Source: Trichaptum fuscoviolaceum
Taxonomy: Eukaryota > Basidiomycota > Agaricomycetes > Hymenochaetales > Trichaptaceae
Reading direction: 5' to 3'
Length of the DNA stretch: 64,000 nt
Assembly (NCBI GenBank): GCA_910574455.1
Contig: CAJSYZ010000012.1
Span: 2,163,317-2,227,316, forward strand
Below are positions 1-11,264 of the stretch, in pieces. The notes beneath the pieces were generated by a model. That model searched no databases and had not been told where the DNA came from. It worked only from the letters and a program-made list of their open reading frames with translations. Position 1 is the first letter of the stretch, and each line of letters opens with the position of its first letter. The position numbers and the translations under genes are program-made.

Positions 1-590
1 CGGTGAAACCCACAGAGGGTTGAAGACTAGAGCATCGTTTTTAACGTATCGCACTACGCATTGTGAACAGTGCAAGAGAATGTGAAGTTCGCCGTATGAG
101 GAGGCGATGTCCTAGTCCTAGTATCGATAAGACCTACAAAAGAGAAGACGCCTTGCTTTGTCTTTTTGATTTGACGTTATATGTGGAAGAAGCAGGGAGC
201 GTTCATAGAGAACCACCATAGCACAGCATAGCCGACTCTTCTGGTGCGAAGTTTTTTTCATGGATGGTGCAAGTACCTCCGCCGAACCCTGATATACGGG
301 GCCGCACAGCCATCCCAACCCATGCTTAGGCGCCATGACTTTGCACGACTGCGGATGCTACGAGCTATGACAGAGCAGCATGAACATCAAGAAGCTTTGA
401 TGGAAGAGAGGGTGAGAATTGTCGGGGATTCGAACGCAGCCCAGTGGCCAGATATTACAAAAGTTGATCTCGAAGATTCAAGCATCGCAGTAATTGGGAT
501 GTTCTTTGACAAGCTGTGTTAGGACTGCTCTGAACTCGACGACTACTAGAACCGACTTGTTATAAGCTCCCGATCATCCACATAAATCAG
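1..590. other. No gene recognised
   Basis: The stretch holds one 92-codon open frame (244-522, +) with no domain I recognise and no convincing splice structure around it. It is left unannotated. Confidence 0.4.
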
Positions 591-1661
591 TCACTGCTTC
601 CCGTCTTCCGTCTCATCTGGTATAGGCACAGGATCCCCGCCCTGGAACTCCGCAGCTGCATTCGCAGGCCGTTCGCCCAGCGAGCTCCGGATGTGCGTCG
701 TATTCAGGAGGTGCGCATACTTCGGTTGCACAAAAAGACCTCTGAGTCACGAACATGAGAAATGAACTACGCATTAAATAACTAGGGAAGTTCGCACCTG
801 GCAGTTGCGAGTATGTTCCCATGCTCGTCTTCCGCAGTCCCCTCCACGTACGCCTTGCGCCCCTTTAGTTCCACTAGCTTGCAGCGAAAAATGACAAACT
901 GTTCTTGATGTTAGTAGATAGCTCGTAGTGACTATTCTGGATGGCGGTGTACCTGATCAGCCCGAGTAGGAGCTTTGTAGTCGACTGTCAGAGTTGCTGT
1001 GACAGCAACCTTCTCCGGCACATTCATTATTGACTGCAAGGGGTATTACATCGTTCCGTCTTCGAAAGAACATGATATTAAAACGCACCAGTCTGCCCAA
1101 AGACTCATCAAACACAGTGGCGATCAGCCCGCCGTGCACAATGCCATCATGCCCACACAACCCACGGCCGAAGTGCAGAATCCCAACCGTCTCGCTCTCG
1201 TCCTCCTTCACGCGCAAAAGCGGCGGTAGAGCGAGTTTGCCAGGTCCACGCAGCGCACCCGCTGTCAACGTGTTCACCCTCCGTTCCTCTGGGATATGCA
1301 AGTACGGCCGCGTCTCATACCAATCCTTCGCGTCTTGTGCTTCTCTGAGCTTCTTCAGAGCCGGTAACGCCTGCAGCTGCTTCTCGAGGGCCTCTGTGTA
1401 CGCGATGGACGATGGTAAGCTGGGGTCGGGTGGAGGGGGCGCTGGCCGGGGTGATATGAGCTGAATGAGCTCTGGTGGATAGAAGGCACCAAGCGTGTAC
1501 GCAATGAAGGACGCACTCAGCGCGGTGGCGACTGCATGGGATGTTTTGATGCCGCCTTTAGAGGCTTGCGCCGTCGAGTACGAGCGCTGGAGACGTGCGT
1601 GCACTTGCGTTGGGGATGCCCGAAGGCGAGGAAGGGGTGATAACCGACGAACAGCAAGCAT
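591..1661 (-). CDS. Hotdog-fold thioesterase family protein, probably mitochondrial
   Basis: Four exons on the minus strand: 1661-1089, 1033-953, 898-798 and 741-591, giving about 301 residues. All three introns are 54-56 nt, GT..AG, and keep the frame. The N-terminus (MLAVRRLSPLPRLRASP) is Arg-rich without acidic residues, like a mitochondrial presequence, and is followed by a short hydrophobic stretch (about 45-60). The second half carries the hotdog signature of the fungal FMP10/UPF0644-like thioesterase group: CGHDGIVHGGLIATVFDES before the first intron, VAVTATLTVDYKAPTRADQ in exon 2 and ARGLFVQPKYAHLL in exon 4. The likely role is hydrolysis of an acyl-CoA or related thioester in the mitochondrion. 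That is inferred from family; the substrate is unknown. Confidence 0.85.
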
Positions 1662-2852
1662 AACGCTCTCAGACAGAACGCAGGATATAAATTATAGAGC
1701 CGTCTATGATAGAAAGGAAAAAGCAGTTGAGAAAATATGAGTTTGCTTTGAAGGAGGTTCAAGTGTTGAACTTGTAAATGAGGCTCAGGCCGGCTCTTTC
1801 AAATAACCGACGCAGCCGGCGCACCCAGCAACTTCAACTTTCTATTCCTCTCCCATAACCTTCGGGGCTTCAACGAATTCTTCATCATTTCAGAATGCTT
1901 TAAGAATCGACAGTGGGATGAGATGGACGTAGGAAGCAAGAAAGACCATGCTGCAGAATGTAATCTGTTCTGATTATATACAAAAATATGTTTGTCAGCC
2001 AGTCAGAAATCTGACGATTGAATTCTGACCAGCCTCTTTCCTACTAACAAGTCTGTGAGCCGATAATCAATACAACGAGATTGCGGCAAATATGTACGAA
2101 TAGACTGCAGAGATGATAAGCGGTGCGTTAGTGCGATTTATTTTTCAGGCGTTAACCAGGCTGTTGACAGCCAACATGAACTAGTACTCGGACACCAAGT
2201 CTTGATGCACATAGATTACAATATCGATTATATTCGTGATGCAATTCTGAGTCAGTTGGCAATCGACTGTCAGACAAGACATGAGGTCTTGGAGAGGCTT
2301 ATCGGTCGGGTGATGCTTACAGATTTAAAAACATCTATCGAGAGAATGCCTTCGTCTTCAACTTGAATAAGTAGAAGAGACCCTTCATTTTCAGTTCATC
2401 ACTGAATCTGCTGAGGATTGGGAAATTCACCCAAGCGCCACTGGCAAGCTAGCTAGTAAACCATCTCAGGTCCCGAACTTGCTCAGGTTCATAATTGGAC
2501 TAATGGAGCCCACCGTGACAAATTCCAGACGCTTCTTCATCCCATCGCTTAGCTGAATGTCATCTCCTAAATTGCCACAGGTTCGACCCACATGTCTCTC
2601 CGAGCTAGACCTCTTCCCCGCACACACACGTTTGTCCTCGGTCTACTGTGATTCACGAAGGTGCTCGCTTGCTTGTTTTTAACTTGCCATCGGACTTACA
2701 AGACACAAATCTCCGTACTTCGGCCGGGTTCACGCATCTGCACCACATGGAAAATGAAGTGGTATTCGGACAGCCTGTCAATTACTCGGACTCTAATATC
2801 AACACTACACCCACTCGGCTTCCTTGGGTGCCTCGCTATCTCAGTATCAGTA
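1662..2852. other. Intergenic region, nothing recognised
   Basis: About 1.2 kb between divergent genes with no long open frame. It must hold the promoters of both flanking genes, but only the TATA box of the right-hand gene is visible. Confidence 0.5.
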
Positions 2853-2858
2853 TATAAA
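2853..2858 (+). promoter_or_regulatory. TATA box of the secreted phosphatase-fold gene
   Basis: TATAAA lies 67 bp upstream of the ATG at 2925 in an otherwise mixed-composition leader. Position and sequence fit a fungal TATA element. Confidence 0.5.
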
Positions 2859-2924
2859 GACTAAGAGCACCTTTTCTCTATAAGTACGCCTACGCCCTCT
2901 TCTATCGGTTTGATTCCTGACATC

Positions 2925-3690
2925 ATGAAGCTGTTCGGGAACTCCGTCACCACGGTCAAGCTCGCCCTCGCCCTCTCTATCTCCGCCCTCTTTGCCGCTG
3001 CGTCCGCCAAAAAAGCGCCCAAGATCTCCAACACCGTCTACCTGATCCGACATGGCGAGAAACCCGCCGACGGCGGCCAAGGTCTGACCGCGCAGGGCGA
3101 GGAGCGCGCGCAATGCCTGACGAACGTACGCCATCTCTTTTCCTATCTTTGTATATCAAAAGGCTGATTTCATTGCGTATAGGTCTTCGGCCCTTCATCT
3201 GACTTCGCGATCGGCAAGATCATGGCTGAGCAGCCAAAGTCTAACGGCGACCGCACAAGGCCTCTCATGACAGTCACCCCGCTCGCAGAAGAGCTGGGCC
3301 TGACCGTCGACACCAGCTGGTCCGTTCGCTCGCTCCACATCTTCGTCTAGGCTACCCGATCTGACGTGGAGTGTATCCACAAACTATTTTCGAACAGCGA
3401 CCGAGATGACTCCTCTTGCGTCGCGGACGCCGTAGCCGACTTTGCTTCTGACTCCAGCCTCAACGTCCTCATCTGCTGGGAACATGACGCTCTCACCGAC
3501 ATTGCCTCCGCGCTCGGAGTGAAGAAAGCACCAGACTATCCAGACGACGCGTCAGTATCTCACCACATTTGCTTCCAGGTTTCATCGACTGATACAATAG
3601 TCTATTTTCAGCTTCAACATAATATGGACAGTGCAGAATCAGGTCCTCGTGAATCAGACGAGCGAAGACTGTCCCGGTTTAGACGATTGA
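2925..3690 (+). CDS. Secreted histidine phosphatase (phosphoglycerate mutase-like) protein
   Basis: Four exons (2925-3125, 3183-3319, 3398-3550, 3612-3690) encode about 189 residues. Residues 1-28 form a signal peptide with a hydrophobic core (VKLALALSISALFAAASA). The histidine-phosphatase signature follows (VYLIRHGEKP, RHG at about 46-48), then GLTAQGEERAQCL. The late-exon motif LICWEHDAL supplies the second conserved histidine and acid. The C-terminus has the small-secreted form FNIIW...CPGLDD common in Agaricomycetes. Unspliced translation stops early at 3348-3350; the intron 3320-3397 removes that stop and restores TSCDRDD. The protein is probably extracellular. The fold predicts phosphohydrolase activity, but its substrate cannot be read from the sequence. 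Confidence 0.88.
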
Positions 3691-4273
3691 CAACTGTGTG
3701 ATTCAAATTTTGGCCGCTGGCAATTGTTATCTTGCAAATTTTGAAGAATCGTAACGAGACCAGTTGCAATACATTAGAACTCTTTGCATTGAAGTTGTGA
3801 TAAAAGCCGGGACAGCCAGCTCGATTATCGACCGGAACAGGACACTGATCATGCTTCTCTGCCGGCATCAAATCGAATGCGCCATAACTTGAAATGGAAG
3901 AAATGTTTTTTGGTATTAGTTCCCTCTTCATCTTGACAACTTTTAAGTGTCGTTAATTTTGCAAACAGCTTTAAACATATCAATAACAAGAAGATTAAGG
4001 TACTCTTTACAAAAGCAAAGTCCCTTGAGAGGTAAAGGTCCGATAAATTCTCAATGAGGAGTTCGGGGGCGAAAAAAAACGAATGTACGAAGGAGCTACG
4101 AGTCGTCGAATAGTCAAATAAAAGTACTAAGTTGCGTATGTTATTGTTCGTGAGAGCCTTGGAGAATAGAGTGCAAGACATGAATGAATATGGTGTTGTC
4201 CGACAGTGTTTAGAGTGAGGAGCGACAAAGCAGAATTCGTGAAGTCCGTAAGAAAGTCCGACGAGAAAGTTAA
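3691..4273. other. Convergent intergenic region
   Basis: This AT-rich spacer lies between the ends of two convergent genes. It has an open minus-strand frame (3849-4313), but that frame has low-complexity hydrophobic content and overlaps the 3' end of the deacetylase, so it is not called. Confidence 0.5.
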
Positions 4274-5455
4274 TTAGCACGTCCAGGAGCTCTGAAAGAG
4301 ACGATATTAGCAAACCAAGAGATTAATATACTAAAAGTGAATTGCTTCTCACGTCCTTGGTTCCAGGAGTACCAACCGAAGCATAAGCAGGCTTTCCGAG
4401 GCACTCAGCAACAGTCTTGAACGTATAGCCCTTTGCCTTGAGCTTCTGGATCGCGAACGGAAGCACCTGCTCACTATATTCCGGAAAGACGTTAACGGAT
4501 GCAGATTCAGTAATCCGATCAGGTCAGGCAGAACGTACGCAGTGGTCTTGTATGTCTCGTGGTTGAGAGCGAGCACGTTGTTCGGGTGGCGGTTCGCGAG
4601 GTCTGTGTAGTCCTGCTCGCTCTGCGCCACTGTGGCGCCAACAGAGTCGCCGTCGTCGAAGTCCCAGATGACGAGGGACTGGTTGCGGATGAGCGAGGCC
4701 TGGCGCACGAGGTCGTTGTAGTTGCCGTACGGAGGGCGCATCCAAGCGGGCTTGACGCCCAAGATCCGCGTCAAGGCGAGCTCAACCTTCCACATCTCAT
4801 CGTGGACTGCAGGGCATTGTTAGAAAACTAGTCTGAAGGATGATAGCAGCACGTACTCTTGTCCCAAGACTGTTGGGAGAGGTCCAGGTGCGCCCAGGTG
4901 TGGCTGGCAATGAGATGGCCGGCGTTATAGGCGTGCTTGAGGGAGTTGATTTGGCGATCGTCATAAATGCAGTCGTCTAAGAAATTGAGGTCAGGTGTGT
5001 TCCCAGCTTTGAAACGTTCGCCGTACAGTTATTTCCGTTAACGAAGAATGTTCCCTTGATCCCATTTTGGGTAAGAAGATCCGAGATTTCTGAACAACTT
5101 TTAGAGACATATTGGGTGGCACAAGCGATCGAGCTCACCAGTCTCGTAGATATACGGGCCATCATCAAATGTCAAAGCAACCTAATAGCATCGGATGTCA
5201 GGGCGTGATTTCCAAGCAAAAAAATTCTCCCGTACCGTGTTCGGCTATTGAGAAGAAAGCAGTAAGTAAGGGTAAACAGCTGCCTGAACCAGGGTTGCTC
5301 ACCGTAGTGCAGCTGGAGTATACGGCGGCTAGGCCAGCGCGCTCAACAAGATCCATCTCGGGTTCCGGGTGAGGCTCGGGGTGGGCGAGCGGGTGTGCCA
5401 CCGCGATGCGCGCAGCAGTCAGCGCAAAAACAAAAGTGCTCAAGCGGGCGAACAT
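4274..5455 (-). CDS. Chitin deacetylase-like secreted polysaccharide deacetylase (NodB domain)
   Basis: Eight exons on the minus strand: 5455-5303, 5244-5236, 5181-5139, 5089-5027, 4976-4857, 4806-4539, 4473-4353 and 4291-4274. The product is about 264 residues. An N-terminal signal peptide (MFARLSTFVFALTAARIAVA) is followed by a short His/Pro-rich segment. The NodB motifs appear in order: TFDDGP (metal-binding Asp-Asp), HTWAH (metal-binding His pair), RPPYGNY, DFDDGD and LNHET. The end reads SSWTC, typical of fungal chitin deacetylases. Exon 2 is only 9 nt and encodes Pro-Asn-Thr; with it the junction reads YSSCTT-PNT-VALTFDDGP, matching the family. The enzyme should remove N-acetyl groups from chitin at the wall. 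Introns are 49-65 nt. Confidence 0.92.
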
Positions 5456-5605
5456 GGTGCTGATTGGCGGTCGTGTCGGGTGTACGGTCTTGTACGTGTG
5501 GGGTAGGGGGTAGGGAATGGCACGCACGGAGGCGGAGTCGTGTAGAAGGATGGAGGCGGATGAGAAGAAGCGGAGACCTGGAGAAATGGGGAACGCGCCT
5601 TCGGT

Positions 5606-5613
5606 CTTTTATA
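5606..5613 (-). promoter_or_regulatory. TATA box of the chitin deacetylase gene
   Basis: On the minus strand the sequence reads TATAAAAG, about 150 bp upstream of the start codon at 5455. Confidence 0.5.
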
Positions 5614-7093
5614 CGGTCGGGGACTGGGCTGGGTGGTTTGCAAATTACGGGGCTAAAACATGCCAAGCATCGGCAGGCTAGACATATCCGGACGCGCTAA
5701 AGATCGGCGCGGGATTGACCGTCGCTTTAATCCCTTCTTATGGTGTTTACGAACCCGCATTATGCAGATTAAATACCTCCGGAGCCGGGATAGATTTCAT
5801 GATTGACTTGCACATGACATCGAATATGTAGTCAAGGCTGGGAAGACCTATGTAACAGTGCTTCGTCTGCTACCCATTACACTAAAGAGCCGCTTACGGA
5901 CATACATATGTCAAGTTGTCTCGTACACAGTTGCACTGAAGTCAGGACGTACGCTGTGGCACCATGCAGCGATCTCTCCCGCCCCTTCGTCATTCAGCAG
6001 ATCAGATCAATCAGACCCAAGCTTTTCGACCCTGCCTAAGTGCGCTTGGCTGATCTGCATATGCATGTGCGCATTTGTGCGCCTCTGGGCCTCTGTCAAG
6101 GCCCGAGCTCGTCTCGAACACGACGGGCTCGCATACCCTCTCCGCGCGAGTCACCTGCGTCTGACTTGTTTGACCACACGAGAACACAAGAGCCGCGACC
6201 TGATCCATAAGGTGCTTCTTGCGCTTGGCGACCGGTCAAACGGACTTCAAAAAGTATCAGATGCACAAGTAAAAGCCGCTATACGGCCTTTTCTATCCAC
6301 AGTTTCCCTCCGAAACTCAACTAGATGATGGTTGGCGACAACCTACGTATTAATCGTGGACTTCGAAAAATATTATGTAGACACACTGTACGTACATGAC
6401 TATGTATTTCACTTTGGATGATGTTCCGCATTGACGATCGCGTGATGCTTCTGATCGGAAGGGACAAGGAGCAGTGAAACGATATCGACGCGCCGAGAAC
6501 TATGAATCATCATCCCGGCATTCTCCGGATTCGCATTATACAGCTTCTGAGGTTTCCATACTAATTGGACATGGTGGGCAGCTGAGAGAATTTGTGTGCA
6601 TGAGGAATCAACATATAAGCCTTTTGGTAATATGAACTTGGCTTTCTCTCCTGGAGACGAAAATATGCAAAACGATGCTCTAGAAAAATAAACCAGAAAA
6701 TAATTGTTATTTTTTTTCAAAGCCTAGTACTACAATTTACGAAGACTTCGACAGGCTCAGATTGCCTCCCCTCATAGAAAAGATACAGGAACTCCATCTT
6801 TTACTCACGCAGCATTTACCTCCGTACTCCTACGCTATGATCCCATTGACATTGGCCATGCAATCATTGAGTCGCTCGCCGGAATGTACATATTCCCTCG
6901 GTTAAGGCGGATCCGGGGATATACACACTCCCCCAATATTTTGTAGTCCCATGTCAGGTTGAGGAGAAGGTTCCCGACTTACCATGACTCTGAACTTCCC
7001 TATCTACAATTCAACACAAAACCCACTAGCATTAGCGTCCACGCAAGCCTACCGCAAAACACCTTCAAGTATCATCAACGCCGAGCCTCTGCA
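5614..7093. other. Intergenic region, no gene supported
   Basis: About 1.5 kb. A 156-codon plus-strand frame (5858-6328) has no recognisable domain, signal peptide or conserved splice context and looks like a chance frame. No repeats shared with the rest of the window were noticed. Confidence 0.5.
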
Positions 7094-8324
7094 TCACATA
7101 CTTACTTCCTCATTCTCTCCAACAAGATCGATTATCGCTGCTCTTTTGAAGAAATCTGGCTTCCTTTGTCTGCTCATGACCATATACTCGACTCCCTCTG
7201 CAACCACCGCCCTGACTTTCTCCTTCGGTTCCCATCCCATCACCGGAGTCGATTCAATCAAATGTGCGCCGACCTGAGCTATCGCTCCCCTTAAGAACAC
7301 CTCATCGACCTGATAGCCTTTCTTATACGCAGTAAAGTACTCTTTGAGTGTCTCATCCACGGTCTCCTTGGCGGTGCCTTCGTGAAACCGGCGCAAAGAG
7401 TGCATCTCCGCAACGAAGTGACCGAAGTCCATGTATGGCTGACCGGGTTTTGTGTCCTCCCAGTCGATGACAAAAACGCGCTCGACTCTCGGAGTTCCGG
7501 TCGCGCCACTGCTTGTCTTTATTATGACATTTTGTGTCTGGAAGTCGCCCATCGTGAAGAATCTCTTTACGGTCGTGCCTCCGATTTCTTGTGTCATCTC
7601 CTGTACGATTCTCTCCACCTTCTGTATGGTTCCCTCTGGTAGCGAATTCTGTAGTGGCGGATCCACGACTGCTTCGCCCGTTCTTGTCTTCCTTTCTCCT
7701 GTCAATGTGCTGACTACACGAGTTAACGGCGCACAAGAGCCCTTCATCTTCGTACTATTGTGAAAATACTGCAGTAGCTTCTGGTCCTTCGAACATTCCC
7801 TATGAACGGTCGCGAGGAAGGTACCGAGCGCACGACCTATGGTTCGGCACGCCTGGAGATCAAGCGACCCGTCTTTCAGCAACTGTTTGAGAGTCTGCGT
7901 GTCCGCGCCGCAGTCCTCCACGATGAGAACATGTTCCTCCTTGTCGTAATGGTACAATCGAGGGACTTTCACCAGTGAATCGTCAGGAATCACCGTATTC
8001 ACAATTTCGAGGGCCTTCGCTTCGAAGGTCTGTCGCGCAATCAGTCACTTCGGTGGATAAATTATGAGCCTCGAAAAGGCAGGAAGAACGTCTACCTACC
8101 TGTCGTTCTACAGAGAAACTGTAAGTTTCGTGACCGGAAGGTCGCCCTTTTCCATGTTTCATGATTAGTGTGCGCATACCATCGTAGGGGTTCCGTAAGT
8201 ATAGTCGAAACACGTAGTTTATGGTCCCTCCAAACAACGGCTCTACTTGGGAACTAGCGAAAGGCGTTTCCGATAGGTATCGGAGGACATCATCGGGTTT
8301 GGAAAGCTCCAGTCCTCTGTGCAT
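7094..8324 (-). CDS. Aminoglycoside phosphotransferase (APH)-family kinase-like protein
   Basis: Two exons on the minus strand (8324-8100 and 8029-7094) give about 386 residues. The intron (8030-8099) joins SVERQ to TFEAKAL. I chose the Met at 8324 (MHRGLELSKPDD) because the longer frame to 8471 adds no domain-like sequence. Kinase features visible are FGGTINYVFRL (glycine-loop region), LIMKHGKG (ATP-binding Lys), VLIVEDCG (hinge region), GDFQTQN (catalytic loop, Asp and Asn) and VFVIDWED (metal-binding Asp). The His that usually precedes the catalytic loop Gly-Asp is Met here (TMGDFQTQN). The substrate is unknown; fungal members of this family are mostly uncharacterised small-molecule kinases. 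Confidence 0.85.
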
Positions 8325-9146
8325 CGTCTGAGAGAGCTGAAGGCACAGTGATAAACTAGAAGGACGGAGAAACGACTCGGCCACCAGTGCAAAGTTCAAT
8401 GCCTTGCATGAGTGTGTTATAAGTATTGGTCGTTCGGATCCCAGTATCTGGGATTCTGGGTGCCGTCTCAACGCATCTCGGTCAAAAACGTATAGTATAC
8501 ATTTGAGTTCTTATCGCTCACGAGATTGGCGACAAGCGGCACTTAGAGTAAGTGATCGCACAGATCCCGATACCCGCTCGCTGACGAGTTATCCAGTTCG
8601 AAAGTGAGATCCACAGTATCCGGCGCAAAAGTGTGTGTAATGTCACCACTTCATTGTCAACAGCGCCACGATTCGAAAGAAGCTCACAGTTGAGCTCTTC
8701 TCCACGAAAATGCGTTTGAATCCAATCTTGGACGAATCATGGGGCACCGAAGATCAAGGCTCCATGGTGGTGCGGCATAGTAGGTACTTGAAGTACCTAG
8801 GGACAGCGCTTGTGCTCTTCGATTAGTGAGGGAGCTGCAACACTCGTATTCCTTTTGCATGGATGACCTTCTCATAGCGGGGTTCGAACAAGCGGTTCAA
8901 TTTGAGAACAAGGCGGTAAAGGCGTCCCCGGGCTTCGGTTCTTGAAAGCGATCCATGTAGTCTCAATTTTTTTCAACAGCCTGTAGAGCGTTGATGCTTT
9001 GATCACGTAAAATAGGAAAAGCCACTAAAGCGAAGTTCAGGGTATTCTCTCAGGTAGAACCCTCACAGATGCGGATCGACCAGCTTGGCATTGACGACAG
9101 ATCTTCATACATATTGTACACATTGTTGCTTTCCACCCGATCATGT
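8325..9146. other. Left flank of module A copy 1
   Basis: This stretch recurs, diverged, beside the aldolase fragments at about 24.54-24.97 and 27.94-28.02 kb, so it is the outer part of the duplicated unit. On the minus strand at about 8.88-9.01 kb a frame with STLYRLLKKI...IAFK...LPPCSQIEPL stays open. It is matched in the same frame at about 24.76-24.94 kb (STLYSLLKKI...IAFK...LPPCSRIEPL). No gene is called because no start or splice structure is clear. Confidence 0.45.
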
Positions 9147-10172
9147 TCAAGTTGAGTATCCACTTCCGGAACCTCCTATATTGGTGCCTGTCGCACTTGC
9201 CATGTGCGCAGCGAATCCCAGCGAGAGCACGTCCACATCGGTTGCAATGCTGATCATGTCAAAACCTTGAGCCGCACGGGCCTTCGCCTGTTCTCCATTC
9301 GTGCCTTCAAGAGAAACGTCAGAAAGGCTATTGCTTAATAGAATGATTTGCGCACAATAAAAAGCCGCCTTCTTTCCATATTTGTGCGCAACCTCGAGCA
9401 CCTTGGAAATCGCGCTCTCGTGCTCAGGACTACCGAACTGAACGCCCAGCGAGAGCGAGAGATCGAATGGACTTGCAGGGGCTTGTGGTTAGAGATAGAT
9501 CTTATCTGGTTAGGGAAACTCACCCAATGAAAAGCACATCCAGTCCGTCGATGCCAGCAATCTCCTCTAAGTTCTCTACAGCCTCCCTGTTCTCAATCTG
9601 CACCACCACAAGCACGTCGTCCGCACCCTCCCTGTACTCCTGCGCCGTGCACACCTGGTGTTCCGGACCCGTCCCAAAGGCGTGGTGTGTGTACATCGGC
9701 CCAAACCCGCGCGTGCCTTTGGGTGGATAGCGTGAAGCGGAAACAACAGCGCGCACCTCTGCTGCGGTCTTCAACAGAGGCACCATGATACCATGAGCTC
9801 CGGAGTCGAGCGCACGCTTAATCCACCAGTCGGCTGCGACTGGGATACGCACGATGGGCGAGCGATGAGCAGCAGCGACAAGCGTGGCATGGGTGAAGAT
9901 GTGCGAGTCCTACAGATGCTATCAGATCGAAATGAGGTGTCCAGAACTACTATGCTCACATTGATTTGACCGTGTTCCGCGTCAATGAGCACCCACTGGC
10001 TTAAGAATCGTCAGTTCTCAATAATTTTGGATAGATAGTATGGGTAACGCACGCTAATACCAGGAGTGGCTGCCATCGTCCGCACAGCCGCTGCACCGGG
10101 CAGGGTGTTCCATACCCCAAAGGCAGTCCTACCAGACTGCAGAGCAGCGCGCAGAGGTGTGATCATCGGCAT
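9147..10172 (-). CDS. HpcH/HpaI-family aldolase, intact copy
   Basis: Five exons on the minus strand: 10172-10053, 9995-9960, 9909-9524, 9471-9356 and 9304-9147, giving about 271 residues. Hallmarks of class II HpcH/HpaI (2-keto-3-deoxy-sugar or 4-hydroxy-2-oxo acid) aldolases are visible. LIDAEHG carries the catalytic His. VRIP carries the conserved Arg. GAHGIMVPLLKTAAEVR follows. VQIENREAVEN contains the metal-binding Glu, and LDVLFIGPFDLSLSLG the metal-binding Asp. The expected reaction is metal-dependent, reversible aldol cleavage releasing pyruvate or a related oxoacid; the substrate is unknown. This is the only complete copy in the window. It sits head-to-head with zinc-finger gene A1, an arrangement duplicated twice further right with the aldolase decayed. 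Confidence 0.92.
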
Positions 10173-11204
10173 TTTTGCAGTACGACTTCTCCAGGCTGGC
10201 CGTTACTCGTCGGTATATGTAGTGTGCACTGTGCACGGTTATAACAGTTGGACACTGGCAATAGCAGCGGAAACGGCTCAAGGCGGCCTTCCATATCCTG
10301 GTCTTCCCGTTATACTTAGACGAGGTCAATAGAAAGCGTCGACCATGAGAAGTGCATCACGAGCCCTATTTGAGTCTGATTGGCGTGTCAATCTACTGTA
10401 TTCGTCAACGACTCGGAGCGCGAACGCAAACTTGATTCAAGGTTAAGCTCTTACCTCACAAAGAAGAATCAAAAAAAGTTGCATCAAGCGCCGAAACAAC
10501 CATATTACGGAGAAGAGGATATGTTAATCGCCAGGTTGGAGTATGGAGAGAGAAGAGATGCTTGCCAGTGCGCCGTGCCAGCGAAACCGTGGGACCAACA
10601 TTTGGCACAACTTGAATTTCTGCATTACAAGTTGAAGTTCCTCGTTCTCCTTCTCACCGATCCAGCTAGATCAATAGTAGTCTTATGTCTCATTCGAACC
10701 CAGATGCAACAGCATTGGTACTCCGGGAATCAGACGAGTGGCTCGCAGTCGCGACCCAATTCGTCCATCTGAAAGAAACTCCAAGTCTTTGTATGATTGC
10801 ATCAAGCGACTCTACCAAACCTCGATGTTCGTGGCCTCGCCGCATCTGCCATCATGTGGCGCTCTCTCGCTCAAGGACTGATGAGTATTTTCTACTCAAA
10901 GTGTCCGAAGGAGGTTGGTTAGTACTCGTATGCAAAACGTGTAGTTGCTAACCACAATTTCTCATCTTACATCAGTCACCTGCGCAATTTGTGGTTGGAA
11001 TCGTTGTACCACCACCCAACCCTCATAAAAATGTTCAGATTTCGAGAAAGCCCTAATCTTCGATAACCGCTACCATCACCACACAAACCTTGAAAATCCA
11101 CTTTACTGATCGGCGGGCACTCATTAATTAATCTGAGCACATTCGTATCGCAACCAGTGCTTTATTGAATCCAAAACGTGAGCATCAGCCGTAGCTAATT
11201 CGCG
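10173..11204. other. Shared divergent promoter region of aldolase and ZnF-A1
   Basis: About 1 kb between divergent genes. The part nearer A1 resembles, in patches, the DNA upstream of A2 (about 25.97-26.43 kb) and A3 (about 30.3-30.72 kb), including a GAGTGGCTCGCAGTCG-type block near 10.73 and 25.98 kb and a CTCATAAAAATG block near 11.03 and 26.25 kb. No coding frame is convincing. Confidence 0.5.
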
Positions 11205-11264
11205 GTGAGCCCCAATCCAAAGACCATTAGTGTGTTTGTGCGTCGCTAACTCTATTATACATAG
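11205..11264 (+). other. Probable 5'-UTR intron of ZnF-A1
   Basis: GTGAGC...ATAG ends directly at the ATG. The same arrangement is found before A2 (26435-26490) and A3 (30722-30777). In each case an in-frame stop lies within about 35 nt upstream of the donor, so the leader exon is non-coding in that frame and the ATG after the acceptor is the start. Confidence 0.6.

Noticed and set aside
244..522. 92-codon open frame at the left end
   Set aside because: No domain, signal or splice context; length is within chance range.
3849..4313. 154-codon minus-strand frame rich in Leu and Phe
   Set aside because: Low-complexity translation of AT-rich DNA that overlaps the real last exon of the chitin deacetylase.
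5858..6328. 156-codon open frame
   Set aside because: Composition and content look random, with no recognisable motif and no neighbour relation.
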